DNA of 64,000 nt from CALKGK01 sp964649515 (GTDB lineage: Bacteria; Bacteroidota; Bacteroidia; Flavobacteriales_D; Sanyastnellaceae). Location of the stretch: contig CAZYPV010000004.1 in the NCBI GenBank assembly GCA_964649515.1, positions 13,969-77,968 on the forward strand. The letters are read 5' to 3'. Positions 23,455 through 31,638 of the stretch are shown here, piece after piece; the stretch's first letter is position 1, and each line of letters begins with the position of its first letter. The position numbers and the translations under genes were made by a program. The notes beneath the pieces were generated by a model. The model saw only the letters and a program-made list of their open reading frames with translations, did no database searches and was not told where the DNA came from.

Positions 23455-23925
23455 ATGCTTCGGAGTACGATCATCCTCCTTCTTTTGTTCTGGAGCAGTA
23501 TTTCCTCAGCGCAAAAAAACCCTTACCGTCCATTCTATTTGGTGGAATTGGACAAGGAAAAATGCACTCAACTTTTTGAACTCACCAAGGAGAAGAGCAC
23601 ACCATTAATGAAGGCTTACCACGGCGCTGCTTTGGCCATGCTTGCCGACTTTGGTTTCAACATTTCTAAAAAATTGGAGCAGTTCAACACTGGAAAAGAC
23701 CTGATTGCCGAAGCCATTGCTGAAGACCCGAACAACGCAGAAATCCGACTTATTCGATTTAGCATTCAACACGAAGCACCTGGATTTCTGGGCTACGACT
23801 GTTGTATTGATGAAGATTTGGCTCTGCTCAAGGAAGCACTCAACAAACGCTGGCTCGACGATGATCCCGATTACAAAACAAAACTTCTCGCCTTCTTTGA
23901 AGCACGAGATATTCAAATAAATTAA
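23455..23925 (+). CDS. Unknown secreted protein in the carotenoid operon (156 aa)
   Basis: Not recognised as a named family. A clear signal peptide (MLRSTIILLLLFWSSISSAQ) is followed by a mostly helical domain with TPR-like features (YHGAALAMLADFGFN, AIAEDPNNAEIRLIRFSIQ) and a CC pair in FLGYDCCIDEDLALL. It starts one base after the crtB stop and ends 4 bases before idi, so it is embedded in the operon and must be coexpressed. It is probably periplasmic, unlike the biosynthetic enzymes around it. A role in handling or localising pigment or in the envelope is only inference. Confidence 0.8.
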   Translation: MLRSTIILLLLFWSSISSAQKNPYRPFYLVELDKEKCTQLFELTKEKSTPLMKAYHGAALAMLADFGFNISKKLEQFNTGKDLIAEAIAEDPNNAEIRLIRFSIQHEAPGFLGYDCCIDEDLALLKEALNKRWLDDDPDYKTKLLAFFEARDIQIN

Positions 23926-23929
23926 GGCC

Positions 23930-24448
23930 ATGGAAGAAGTCATTTTGGTTGATGAAAACGACACCATTCTAGGAAGTATTGAGAAGATGGAAGCCCATGA
24001 AAAAGGACTCCTGCACCGTGCTTTTTCCATTTTCATCTTCAATTCAAGAGGTGAAGTACTCCTCCACCAACGCGCTTTTGAAAAATACCATAGTGGAGGC
24101 CTTTGGACCAACACCTGCTGTAGTCACCCAAGAATGAACGAAAGCTTGAGTGAAGCCACAAAACGCCGTTTGGACGAAGAAATGGGCTTGGAGTGTGAGA
24201 TGGATAAAGTGTTTGATTTCATTTACAAAGCCGATCTCGACCAAGGACTCACCGAACACGAGTTTGACCATGTGTTTGTAGGGATTAGCGATCAAAGTCC
24301 CAAACCCAACCCGGAAGAAGTAGTCCATTATAAGTACCTGAGTTTGGAGCAAATCGACCAAGAGCTTCAGGATCATCCGGAGCAATATACCGAGTGGTTC
24401 AAAATCTGCTATCCACGAGTAGCACAATTGATTCGGGAACAACATTGA
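23930..24448 (+). CDS. idi: Isopentenyl-diphosphate delta-isomerase, type 1 (172 aa)
   Basis: Nudix-fold isomerase converting IPP to DMAPP, the starter for GGPP. Motifs: EVILVDENDTILGSIEKMEAH, catalytic Cys in LWTNTCCSHPRM, the Nudix-like LSEATKRRLDEEMGLE, and the catalytic Glu in TEHEFDHVFVG. Length matches type 1. The MEP-pathway gene ispH lies at 31639-32871. Its final TGA overlaps the TTG start of crtD. Confidence 0.95.
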   Translation: MEEVILVDENDTILGSIEKMEAHEKGLLHRAFSIFIFNSRGEVLLHQRAFEKYHSGGLWTNTCCSHPRMNESLSEATKRRLDEEMGLECEMDKVFDFIYKADLDQGLTEHEFDHVFVGISDQSPKPNPEEVVHYKYLSLEQIDQELQDHPEQYTEWFKICYPRVAQLIREQH

Positions 24449-25908
24449 AAACAGCAAGCATCATTGGAGCAGGCATCGGAGGCATCGCTACCGCCATTCG
24501 TTTGCAAATCAAAGGACATCAAGTCGATGTTTATGAAGCAGCGAGCGAAGGTGGAGGGAAACTGCGCGACTTCGTCATTGACGGCTACCGATTTGATGCA
24601 GGACCTTCCCTCTTCACTCTTCCCAACCTTGTTGAAGAACTGTTTCAGCTTGCAGGCAAAGACCCTAAGGCGTATTTTGATTATGAAAAGTTAGACCGTT
24701 CTTGCCACTACTTTTGGGACGACGGCACTCAGCTTTGTGCATGGGCCGATACGGCAAAATTTGAAAAAGAAGTGAGTGAGCAGCTTCAAGTTCCGCCAAA
24801 AACCCTGAGGAAGAAATTAAAGCACAGCGCATTTCAATACGACACCCTCTCCGAATTGTTCATGCATCGTTCTCTGCACAAATGGCGCACCTTCAGCAAC
24901 CTCAAAACCCTAAAAGCACTCCTTCGAATGCCTGTTTTGGGCTTAACGAGCAGCATGAATAAGGCCAATGAGAAGCTGAAGAACGATAAACTCATACAGC
25001 TCTTCAATCGTTATGCCACCTACAACGGCTCCAACCCATACAAAGCTCCCGCTGTATTGAACATGATCCCACATTTGGAACATGGAATTGGTACTTTCTT
25101 CCCCAAAAAAGGAATGGTAGATATTCGCAACGCTTTGCTTGAACTGGCAAAAGAACTTGGCGTGCGCTTTCATTATGACTCCAAAGTTGAGCTCATCCTC
25201 CACAAGAACGGAACTGCAAAAGGGATCCAAAGCAAAGGGAAATCCATTTGGTCTGATCTTGTAGTGAGCAATGCAGACATTCACCCAACGTATCACCATT
25301 TACTGAAAGACCTCACACTGCCTGTAAAACAACTCGAACAAGAACGATCGAGCAGCGCATTGATTTTTTACTGGGGAATAGCCACAAGTTTTGATCAACT
25401 TCACTTGCACAACATCTTTTTCTCCAACGACTATAAAGGTGAATTTGAGGCCCTTTTTGAACACAAATCGCTTCACCCAGACCCCACAGTTTATGTGAAC
25501 ATCACCTCAAAATGCAAACGAGACGATGCTCCGGATGGGTGTGAAAATTGGTTCGTGATGATCAATGCTCCCTCACGAGAGGGCGGACTCACTAGCGACG
25601 AAATTGCTCAAGTGAAGGAACAAATTCTTCGCAAATTAGAACACAACTTAAAGACCGATTTGCGCTCCAAAATCAGATGTGAGGAAGTGCTAACTCCCAG
25701 CTTGATTCAAAGCAAGACCTCGAGTTACCTCGGTGCGCTTTACGGCACCAGCAGCAACAACAGCATGAGCGCATTTTTAAGGCATCCGAACTTTTCAAAA
25801 AGCCTAAAAAACCTCTACTTTACAGGCGGAAGTGTGCACCCAGGAGGAGGAATCCCCTTGTGTTTGCTTTCCGCCAAAATCATAGATGAACTCGTAGAAG
25901 ATGCTTAA
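24445..25908 (+). CDS. crtD: CrtD-type carotenoid 3,4-desaturase (487 aa)
   Basis: Second CrtI-family flavoprotein in the operon. The FAD motif begins almost at the start: TTG 24445 gives MKTASIIGAGIGGIATAIRL. That TTG shares four bases (TTGA) with the idi stop, which explains the non-ATG start. C-terminal LYFTGGSVHPGGGIPLCLLS is typical of CrtD and related desaturases. Placed next to cruF it should introduce the 3',4' double bond into the hydrated acyclic end group. Distinguishing CrtD from CrtN or a ketolase would need phylogeny; context favours CrtD. Confidence 0.85.
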   Translation: MKTASIIGAGIGGIATAIRLQIKGHQVDVYEAASEGGGKLRDFVIDGYRFDAGPSLFTLPNLVEELFQLAGKDPKAYFDYEKLDRSCHYFWDDGTQLCAWADTAKFEKEVSEQLQVPPKTLRKKLKHSAFQYDTLSELFMHRSLHKWRTFSNLKTLKALLRMPVLGLTSSMNKANEKLKNDKLIQLFNRYATYNGSNPYKAPAVLNMIPHLEHGIGTFFPKKGMVDIRNALLELAKELGVRFHYDSKVELILHKNGTAKGIQSKGKSIWSDLVVSNADIHPTYHHLLKDLTLPVKQLEQERSSSALIFYWGIATSFDQLHLHNIFFSNDYKGEFEALFEHKSLHPDPTVYVNITSKCKRDDAPDGCENWFVMINAPSREGGLTSDEIAQVKEQILRKLEHNLKTDLRSKIRCEEVLTPSLIQSKTSSYLGALYGTSSNNSMSAFLRHPNFSKSLKNLYFTGGSVHPGGGIPLCLLSAKIIDELVEDA

Positions 25909-26536
25909 ACTCCCTCCCCTTTCGTCTAGCAAAACATCCATTGCGGTTTTACTCATTCTTCATGGAGTAGGTGTTCTTGGCATGATTAGTCCGTGGAGTG
26001 AATCTTTTCGAATGCTCACTCCACTCAACCTGATTTTGAGCTTGTTCTTTCTTTATCGACATTACCCCAAGGAAGTGTATCTCCCAAGTCTCATCATTGT
26101 TTCATTCGCTTGGCTGGCTGAGTTTATTGGCGTTCACACCGGGTGGCCTTTTGGTGATTATTTCTATGGGCCTACTTTAGGTCCGGGCATTGCAGAAATC
26201 CCCCTCATCATTGGAGTCAATTGGCTAGTACTCCTTTCTGGAATGCATCACTGGAGCCTTCGCCTAAAGCTGAAGCCCTTTCAAGGGGCACTTTTTTCTG
26301 CATTTGGAATGACGTTTTTGGATTTTTTCATCGAACCGGTGGCCATTCATTTGGATTTCTGGACCTGGCTGGATGTGGAAGTACCACTGCAAAACTATCT
26401 CGGGTGGTTTGTATTGGCCTTCATCCTTGCATTTGCATTGAGAAAAATTCTTCAAGATCGAACGAATCACGTGGCAGGAGTGTTCTTCTTTATACAATTT
26501 GTTTTCTTTGTTTTATTGAATCTCTTTTTGAAATGA
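25901..26536 (+). CDS. cruF: CruF-type carotenoid 1',2'-hydratase (211 aa)
   Basis: Integral membrane protein of the DUF422/CruF family, about seven hydrophobic segments. The diagnostic block is EFIGVHTGWPFGDYFYGPTL followed by IAEIPLIIGVNWLV, then FLDFFIEPVAIHLDFWTW. The family adds water across the terminal double bond of a psi end, giving the tertiary 1'-hydroxyl of myxol/saproxanthin-type carotenoids. Overlaps crtD by 8 bases and crtZ by 4 (ATGA). Confidence 0.88.
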   Translation: MLKLPPLSSSKTSIAVLLILHGVGVLGMISPWSESFRMLTPLNLILSLFFLYRHYPKEVYLPSLIIVSFAWLAEFIGVHTGWPFGDYFYGPTLGPGIAEIPLIIGVNWLVLLSGMHHWSLRLKLKPFQGALFSAFGMTFLDFFIEPVAIHLDFWTWLDVEVPLQNYLGWFVLAFILAFALRKILQDRTNHVAGVFFFIQFVFFVLLNLFLK

Positions 26537-27009
26537 TCCTAAACATTCTCGTACTTCTCACTACTTTCTGCTTTATGGAATTTATGGCGTGGTTTGCGCA
26601 TAAATACATCATGCACGGACTAATGTGGTATTTCCATGCGGATCATCACGTTCACGAACCTGGATTTTTCGAAAGAAACGACATCTTCTTTCTCATTTTT
26701 GCTGTTCCTTCATTTTTATGTATTTACACAGGGCTCAATGCAGGTGGTGACTTCCGAGTTTGGATCGGAGCTGGAATTGCCCTTTATGGATTGTGCTACT
26801 TTCTAGTGCATGACGTCTTCATTCACCAACGCTTTTCATGGTTCAAAAGAAGTGAACACCCCTATTTTATGGCCATTCGAAAAGCGCACAAGGTACACCA
26901 CAAGCATCTTGGAAAGGAAGATGGGGAATGTTTCGGTATGCTTTTCGTTCCTCCTAAATACTATCGAGAAGCCAAAAAAGCAGCCCAGATGAAACGCAGC
27001 AAAGCATGA
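26533..27009 (+). CDS. crtZ: Beta-carotene hydroxylase CrtZ (158 aa)
   Basis: Non-haem di-iron membrane hydroxylase of the fatty-acid-hydroxylase superfamily. All four His clusters are visible: HKYIMH, HADHHVHE, HDVFIH and HKVHHKH, with four hydrophobic segments. It hydroxylates C3 of a beta ring. Start ATG 26533 overlaps the cruF stop (ATGA); the longer open frame upstream lies inside cruF. Its stop likewise overlaps the cyclase start at 27006. Confidence 0.94.
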   Translation: MILNILVLLTTFCFMEFMAWFAHKYIMHGLMWYFHADHHVHEPGFFERNDIFFLIFAVPSFLCIYTGLNAGGDFRVWIGAGIALYGLCYFLVHDVFIHQRFSWFKRSEHPYFMAIRKAHKVHHKHLGKEDGECFGMLFVPPKYYREAKKAAQMKRSKA

Positions 27010-27767
27010 GCCAGAGCTACCTTTACCTTGGGGTAAATGCCTTTTGTTTGTTCGGGCCGCTCATCTTGAGTTTCGACAAAAAAGTAGCTTTCTACAAAAC
27101 GTGGAAGGCCTTTATACCTGCCTGCTTACTGACCCTCTTGGTTTTCATTCTCTGGGACATTGCTTTCACCAAAATGGGAGTTTGGGGCTTCAATCCGAGC
27201 TACTTGATAGGAATAGATATCGTTAATTTGCCTCTAGAGGAATGGTTATTTTTCATCACCATCCCTTATGCATGTGTTTTCACGTATGAAGTCTTCAAAG
27301 TGCGACTTCCAAAGTTCCGTTTGAGTTCAATTTGGACCAAAAAAGTGGTTTTGATGATCATCCTCTTCTCCCTCATCATGATTGTTGGGAATCCTGAAAA
27401 ACGATACACCAGTTCTGCCTTTCTTTTTCTCCTCCTACTCACCTTAAAGCACCGTTTTCTCTTCAAAAAAGAGTACCTCGCCCATTTTTATCCGGCTTAT
27501 TTGGTGCTGTTGATTCCCTTCATCATCGCCAATGGAGTATTAACGGGTATTGAATTTTGGAAATACCCTGTCGTTTTCACTGATTTGGCTTCTCTCAAGG
27601 ATCAAATTGTGTGGTACGACAATAACGAAAACATTGCTGTAAGAATCTTCTCCGTGCCTTTTGAAGACATCTGGTACGGTATGGGACTGATATTGATGAA
27701 CGTTACACTCTATGAGCATTTTCGGGGAGGAAAAGGAAAGATCAGTCTCAGAAGAAATAAGGCTTAA
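27006..27767 (+). CDS. crtYcd: Lycopene cyclase, fused CrtYc/CrtYd type (253 aa)
   Basis: Membrane lycopene cyclase in which the two halves found as separate CrtYc and CrtYd in actinobacteria are joined. First half has WGFNPSYLIGIDIVNLPLEEWLFFITIPYACVFTYE with the PxEE motif; the second half repeats it in divergent form (VPFEDIWYGMGLILMNVTLYE). It makes a beta ring at one end of lycopene. Last gene of the operon; its stop and that of the convergent rhomboid gene share the palindrome TTAA. Confidence 0.9.
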   Translation: MSQSYLYLGVNAFCLFGPLILSFDKKVAFYKTWKAFIPACLLTLLVFILWDIAFTKMGVWGFNPSYLIGIDIVNLPLEEWLFFITIPYACVFTYEVFKVRLPKFRLSSIWTKKVVLMIILFSLIMIVGNPEKRYTSSAFLFLLLLTLKHRFLFKKEYLAHFYPAYLVLLIPFIIANGVLTGIEFWKYPVVFTDLASLKDQIVWYDNNENIAVRIFSVPFEDIWYGMGLILMNVTLYEHFRGGKGKISLRRNKA

Positions 27768-28642
27768 AAGTCCTTACCGAATTTCCCCAAAAAGTTTTTT
27801 TCGTCCTTGCTCAAAGCATCATATCCTCCTTTTGAAATCTTGTCGAGAATACGATCCAATTTCTTTTGTCGCTGAACCTTTTCCTTGTTGAACTCTTCAT
27901 CCGTTTTATAGGCTTTTGAAGGAGACTTCACCACACGCATGTGACTCCGCTTTTTGAAAAGGTCTACAATGCGATCCAAAAGTTTCTCAAACCAAGCTCC
28001 AATGTCTCGGCCCTTCTGCATTTGCGTCATCAACAAAAAACCAAAAAGTGCTCCTCCTAAATGACCGAGGTGTCCGCCAGAATTAGCTCCACCTAAGCTG
28101 ATGTAATCCACCAGCACATAGAACAGTGCAAGGTATTTCAGCTTAACGGGTCCGATCAGTATCAAGCGAATTTGTTCATTGGGGAAATAGGTTGCATAGG
28201 CCACAAAAACCGCCATCACCGCAGCACTAGCTCCTTCGGCCGTGCCCATCATTCTCCATTCCGGAAGGAGGTGTGCCATCACGAAATAAACGAAAAAGCC
28301 ACTCAAGCCCCCAAGCAAATACGTACTGAGCAACTTACGTGCACCAAACCTCGATTCAAACATCCCACCCAAAAAATAGAGGAACACCATGTTGAATAAG
28401 ATGTGGAACAAGCCCGTGTGCATGAACATGTGGGTGAAAACACTCCAAGGGCGGTAGATGAGCTGAGAAGCATCCGCCGTTGTTTTGAGGGTCATTCCTG
28501 TATCATACAGGTAACTTCCCCGCTCAAGAAAAAAGAGCTTAATGGTAAAAACCAAAAGAAACACACCTGCATTGATATAGATGAGTTTCTGAAACATTTT
28601 GGCCGCATCGTATTTGGCCTTGAGATCTTGAAATGCACTCAT
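27764..28642 (-). CDS. Rhomboid protease with C-terminal DUF6576-like tail (292 aa)
   Basis: Intramembrane serine protease: six helices, active-site Ser139 in TAEGASAAVMAVF and His194 in GGHLGHLGGALFGF. The usual GASG is GASA here, but both catalytic residues are present. The C-terminal tail of about 80 residues is soluble and basic (LFKKRSHMRVVKSPSKAY) and ends with DKISKGGYDALSKDEKNFL, which resembles DUF6576. Last gene of a minus-strand operon that starts at 31576. The substrate is unknown. Confidence 0.9.
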   Translation of the reverse strand: MSAFQDLKAKYDAAKMFQKLIYINAGVFLLVFTIKLFFLERGSYLYDTGMTLKTTADASQLIYRPWSVFTHMFMHTGLFHILFNMVFLYFLGGMFESRFGARKLLSTYLLGGLSGFFVYFVMAHLLPEWRMMGTAEGASAAVMAVFVAYATYFPNEQIRLILIGPVKLKYLALFYVLVDYISLGGANSGGHLGHLGGALFGFLLMTQMQKGRDIGAWFEKLLDRIVDLFKKRSHMRVVKSPSKAYKTDEEFNKEKVQRQKKLDRILDKISKGGYDALSKDEKNFLGKFGKDF

Positions 28643-29323
28643 TTAGTAAAAGTGATTTTTATTCTTTTGCCAACGCTTCAATAAAATAAAACCGAAAAGC
28701 ATTCCTCCAAGATGGGCAAAGTGCGCAACGTTGTCGCCCGCGTTGTTCGATAGCCCAGAGTAGAGCTCTATCAAACCATAACCAATCACAAAGTACTTCG
28801 CCTTAATGCCCACAGGAAAGAAAATGAGATACAGCTTGGTGTTTGGAAAGAGCATTCCAAAAGCAAGGAGCAAACCAAACAAGGCACCAGAGGCTCCTAC
28901 AACTCCTGAGTAATTGATGTACTGCTGTGCCTTTACAGGAAGTGCGCTCATTTCAGGAAAAAAGCTTCCGAAACCTTGATACACCTCAAAGCCAAAGATG
29001 AACATGTGTAAAAAGAAAGCACCTAAACCGGTAAAGAAATAATACGTCAGAAATCGTTTTGGCCCCCACAATTTCTCCAAAGTGGTTCCAAATATGAACA
29101 CCCCAAACATGTTAAAGAAGATGTGCGATATACTCCCGTGCATGAACATGTGGGTTACAATTTGCGTGGGGAAGAAAAACTCCGACAAAGGATAGTGTCC
29201 GCTCAAATACATCTGAAACTTTCCCGCCAAATCCGGATTCATGCCCTGCGCAAGCATGCCGAACACGAAAAGAATCGCATTGATGATGATGATGTTCTTA
29301 ACTACGGGTGTTAACGGCTGCAT
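28643..29323 (-). CDS. Rhomboid family intramembrane serine protease (226 aa)
   Basis: Second rhomboid, immediately upstream of the first with no spacer. Six helices; Ser145 in GVVGASGALFGLLLAF and His204 in VAHFAHLGGMLFGF form the dyad; the membrane-embedded HMFMHGSISHIFFNM motif is conserved. It lacks the soluble tail of its neighbour. Its ATG shares one base with the mutL stop, so translation is coupled. Confidence 0.92.
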   Translation of the reverse strand: MQPLTPVVKNIIIINAILFVFGMLAQGMNPDLAGKFQMYLSGHYPLSEFFFPTQIVTHMFMHGSISHIFFNMFGVFIFGTTLEKLWGPKRFLTYYFFTGLGAFFLHMFIFGFEVYQGFGSFFPEMSALPVKAQQYINYSGVVGASGALFGLLLAFGMLFPNTKLYLIFFPVGIKAKYFVIGYGLIELYSGLSNNAGDNVAHFAHLGGMLFGFILLKRWQKNKNHFY

Positions 29324-31239
29324 TAGCGTTTAAATTTTTGATCCAAATCTTCGAGTGTAAAGGTAACGATCGTGGGTAAACCTCTTGGAGAGAAATAAGG
29401 CACTTCGCAGGCAAAAAGTTCATCCACCAAGCTTCTCATTTCTTCACTTTCCATTTTTGTCCCGGGCCGAATGCTGCTTCCCATGGCCAAACTTTTTGCG
29501 GCATCTTCTTTTCCCGGAACTCCCGTGCGATCGGCATCGTGCTTCACGTTATCGAGAAATCGTTCGATCAGTTCTTCTGCAGACAAAGCTCCAGCTTCCA
29601 CCGGCACTCCTCGAACAATGAGATCATTTTGGCCAAACTCCTCAATGTCAAAGCCCAGTGCATTGAGTGAAGGGATTAAAGCACAGATGAGGGCGTGGTC
29701 GCTCGGACCAAGGCTCACCGTTTCTGGAAAAAGACTTTGCTGGGTGGACCCTTTATGATTGGCCAGCACCTCAAGGTAGTGTTCAAACAAAATTCGTTGA
29801 TGGGCGCGCTGCTGATCGATCACAATCATTCCAGACCGAATCTGCGTCACCACATATCGGCGATGCAATTGAAATAAAGCCTGGTCTGTGTGCTGATCTA
29901 CTTTAAAGGCCTCTTTCTGAGATTGTTCCAAAGCTGCCCCTGCGGCCGCAAAATCCAAATCTTCCTCGCTGTTTCTCCCTTGGGACTCTAACTCTCGGGT
30001 GATGGCGTACAGTTCTTTCCAATTTCCATCCCGCTCTTTTTTATGCGGTGAAGCCCCATTTCCTCCAAAATCTGACCTTGAAGTCCCTCGCTGTTCTAAA
30101 GAAGGAGAAGAATGTTGATGAGTACTGTTGGTGTCAAAGGGATTGTAATTGGGGTTGACCGAAATGCTTGGTGGAACGAGGGTTTTATTCTCGTTGTACG
30201 CTTCCAAATTGAGACTGCTTTCTTGGTCAAAATCCAGACTTGGTGCGATGTTGAACCTACCTAAAGAACGACGAACACACGATCTCAGGATAGCGTAAAT
30301 CGCCCGTTCATCTTGGAACTTGAGCTCCGTTTTGGTGGGGTGTATATTGACATCAATCAGGTGAGGAGCAATGGTCAAGAACAAGGTATAGAAAGGAAAA
30401 GAACCCTCAGGTAGAAGATCCTCAAAAGCCTTGGATATGGCGTGATTGAGGTAGGTGCTTTTGATGAATCGATCGTTCACAAAAAGGTACTGCTCTCCCC
30501 GTGTTCGCCGAGCAAATTCTGGCTTCCCTACAAAGCCCATCACGCTTACGATATCGGTCTCCTCCTCCACTGGAACAAGGCGTTCGTCATACTTCGCACC
30601 AAAGGTTCCTACGATGCGTTGACGGCTACTTTGGGCTTTGAGGTTGAACAATTCATTCCCATTGTGGTAAAGTTGGAACGATAGTCCGGCATGCGGTATG
30701 GCCAAACGTTGAAACTCTTCAATGATGTGCTTCATTTCAACCGCATCCGATTTCAAGAAATTTCTCCGAGCGGGAACGTTAAAGAACAAATTTTTGATGG
30801 AAAAAGACGTTCCTTTTGAGCACTGACAAGGCTCTTCTTCCTTTATTTTGGATCCTTCAATGCATACCTTTCTCCCGAGCTCTTCATCGGCTTGGCGAGT
30901 TTTCATTTCCACTTGGGCTACCGCAGCAATAGAAGCAAGCGCCTCTCCACGAAAGCCTTTCGTATGCAAGCTAAACAATTGATCAGCTGAAGAAATCTTT
31001 GAAGTAGCATGCCTTTCCCAGCACATTAAAGCATCAACTTCGGACATCCCTTTGCCGTCGTCAATCACTTGAATAAGCGAACGGCCGGCGTCCTTAACAA
31101 TAACCTGAATGGAACTAGCTCCGGCATCAATGGCATTTTCCATCAACTCCTTGATTACGGAGGCCGGACGTTGAATTACCTCTCCCGCTGCAATTTGATT
31201 CGCTACAGCATCGGGCAACATCGCTATGATGTTTGACAT
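29323..31239 (-). CDS. mutL: DNA mismatch repair protein MutL (638 aa)
   Basis: GHKL ATPase domain is intact: AAGEVIQRPASVIKELMENA, DDGKGM, HATSKI, TKGFRGEALASIA. A long low-complexity linker (about 345-450) leads to the C-terminal dimerisation domain. There, motifs that carry the metal-dependent nick in many MutL proteins are altered: DQHAxxE reads DQQRAHQ, ACxxAI reads AMGSSI, and CPHGRP reads SPRGLP. It probably lacks endonuclease activity. Start ATG 31239 gives the standard N-terminus MSNIIAMLPDAVANQIAAGE. mutS is not in the window. Confidence 0.95.
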   Translation of the reverse strand: MSNIIAMLPDAVANQIAAGEVIQRPASVIKELMENAIDAGASSIQVIVKDAGRSLIQVIDDGKGMSEVDALMCWERHATSKISSADQLFSLHTKGFRGEALASIAAVAQVEMKTRQADEELGRKVCIEGSKIKEEEPCQCSKGTSFSIKNLFFNVPARRNFLKSDAVEMKHIIEEFQRLAIPHAGLSFQLYHNGNELFNLKAQSSRQRIVGTFGAKYDERLVPVEEETDIVSVMGFVGKPEFARRTRGEQYLFVNDRFIKSTYLNHAISKAFEDLLPEGSFPFYTLFLTIAPHLIDVNIHPTKTELKFQDERAIYAILRSCVRRSLGRFNIAPSLDFDQESSLNLEAYNENKTLVPPSISVNPNYNPFDTNSTHQHSSPSLEQRGTSRSDFGGNGASPHKKERDGNWKELYAITRELESQGRNSEEDLDFAAAGAALEQSQKEAFKVDQHTDQALFQLHRRYVVTQIRSGMIVIDQQRAHQRILFEHYLEVLANHKGSTQQSLFPETVSLGPSDHALICALIPSLNALGFDIEEFGQNDLIVRGVPVEAGALSAEELIERFLDNVKHDADRTGVPGKEDAAKSLAMGSSIRPGTKMESEEMRSLVDELFACEVPYFSPRGLPTIVTFTLEDLDQKFKR

Positions 31240-31240
31240 A

Positions 31241-31576
31241 TTAATTAAAAAAGTTTGTAGGTTCAAACAGTTCAAGCCATTTCAGACCACGGTAGGCCAG
31301 GAATATCAAGATGGCCAAAATAATCAACAAGCGGTAAAAAGAGCTTCTCGCGCTGTTTGTATAACTGTTCCTTCTTGCGCGCTTTCCTTTCAGGTCAATG
31401 CGTTTGGGAGGTCCTTGTTCATTCTGTTCAACGTGCACTCCCATCTCCTCTTCAATCTTTCTTCTCCGTTCTTCCAAGGCTTGCTGCTTTGGATCATAGT
31501 GTCGCGACCGAAGCTCAAATCTCCGAGGTTCAGTTCGAACATTACGAAACATGGAAGGTATTTTAGGTGCACGCAT
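31241..31576 (-). CDS. Unknown single-pass membrane protein upstream of mutL (111 aa)
   Basis: Basic N-terminal part (FRNVRTEPRRFELRSRHYDP), a charged helix likely to be coiled coil (KQQALEERRRKIEEEMGV), a basic stretch and one C-terminal transmembrane helix (FYRLLIILAILIFLAYRGL). No named domain recognised. It is translationally adjacent to mutL (stop 31241, mutL ATG 31239) and is the promoter-proximal gene of the operon. Topology suggests a tail-anchored cytoplasmic protein. Confidence 0.78.
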   Translation of the reverse strand: MRAPKIPSMFRNVRTEPRRFELRSRHYDPKQQALEERRRKIEEEMGVHVEQNEQGPPKRIDLKGKRARRNSYTNSARSSFYRLLIILAILIFLAYRGLKWLELFEPTNFFN

Positions 31577-31580
31577 GGTA

Positions 31581-31588
31581 CAAATTTA
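31581..31588 (-). promoter_or_regulatory. -7 box (TAAATTTG) four bases before the mutL-operon start
   Basis: Minus strand: TAAATTTG, TACC, ATG. Exact -7 consensus with N4 spacing, and the spacer TACC is identical to that at tatA. Predicts a leaderless first gene for the operon 31576-27764. Confidence 0.6.
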
Positions 31589-31638
31589 AGCCTTTGTGCC
31601 TGTATTTGCCACTATTCCTAGCGTGAGTTTGCGCTCGA

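Noticed and set aside
26221..26532. N-terminal extension of CrtZ
   Set aside because: It lies inside cruF in another frame and reads as unlikely protein; ATG 26533 fits coupling and family length.
30001..30250. Low-complexity stretch in mutL as a frameshift or insertion
   Set aside because: The frame is intact and variable linkers between the two MutL domains are normal.
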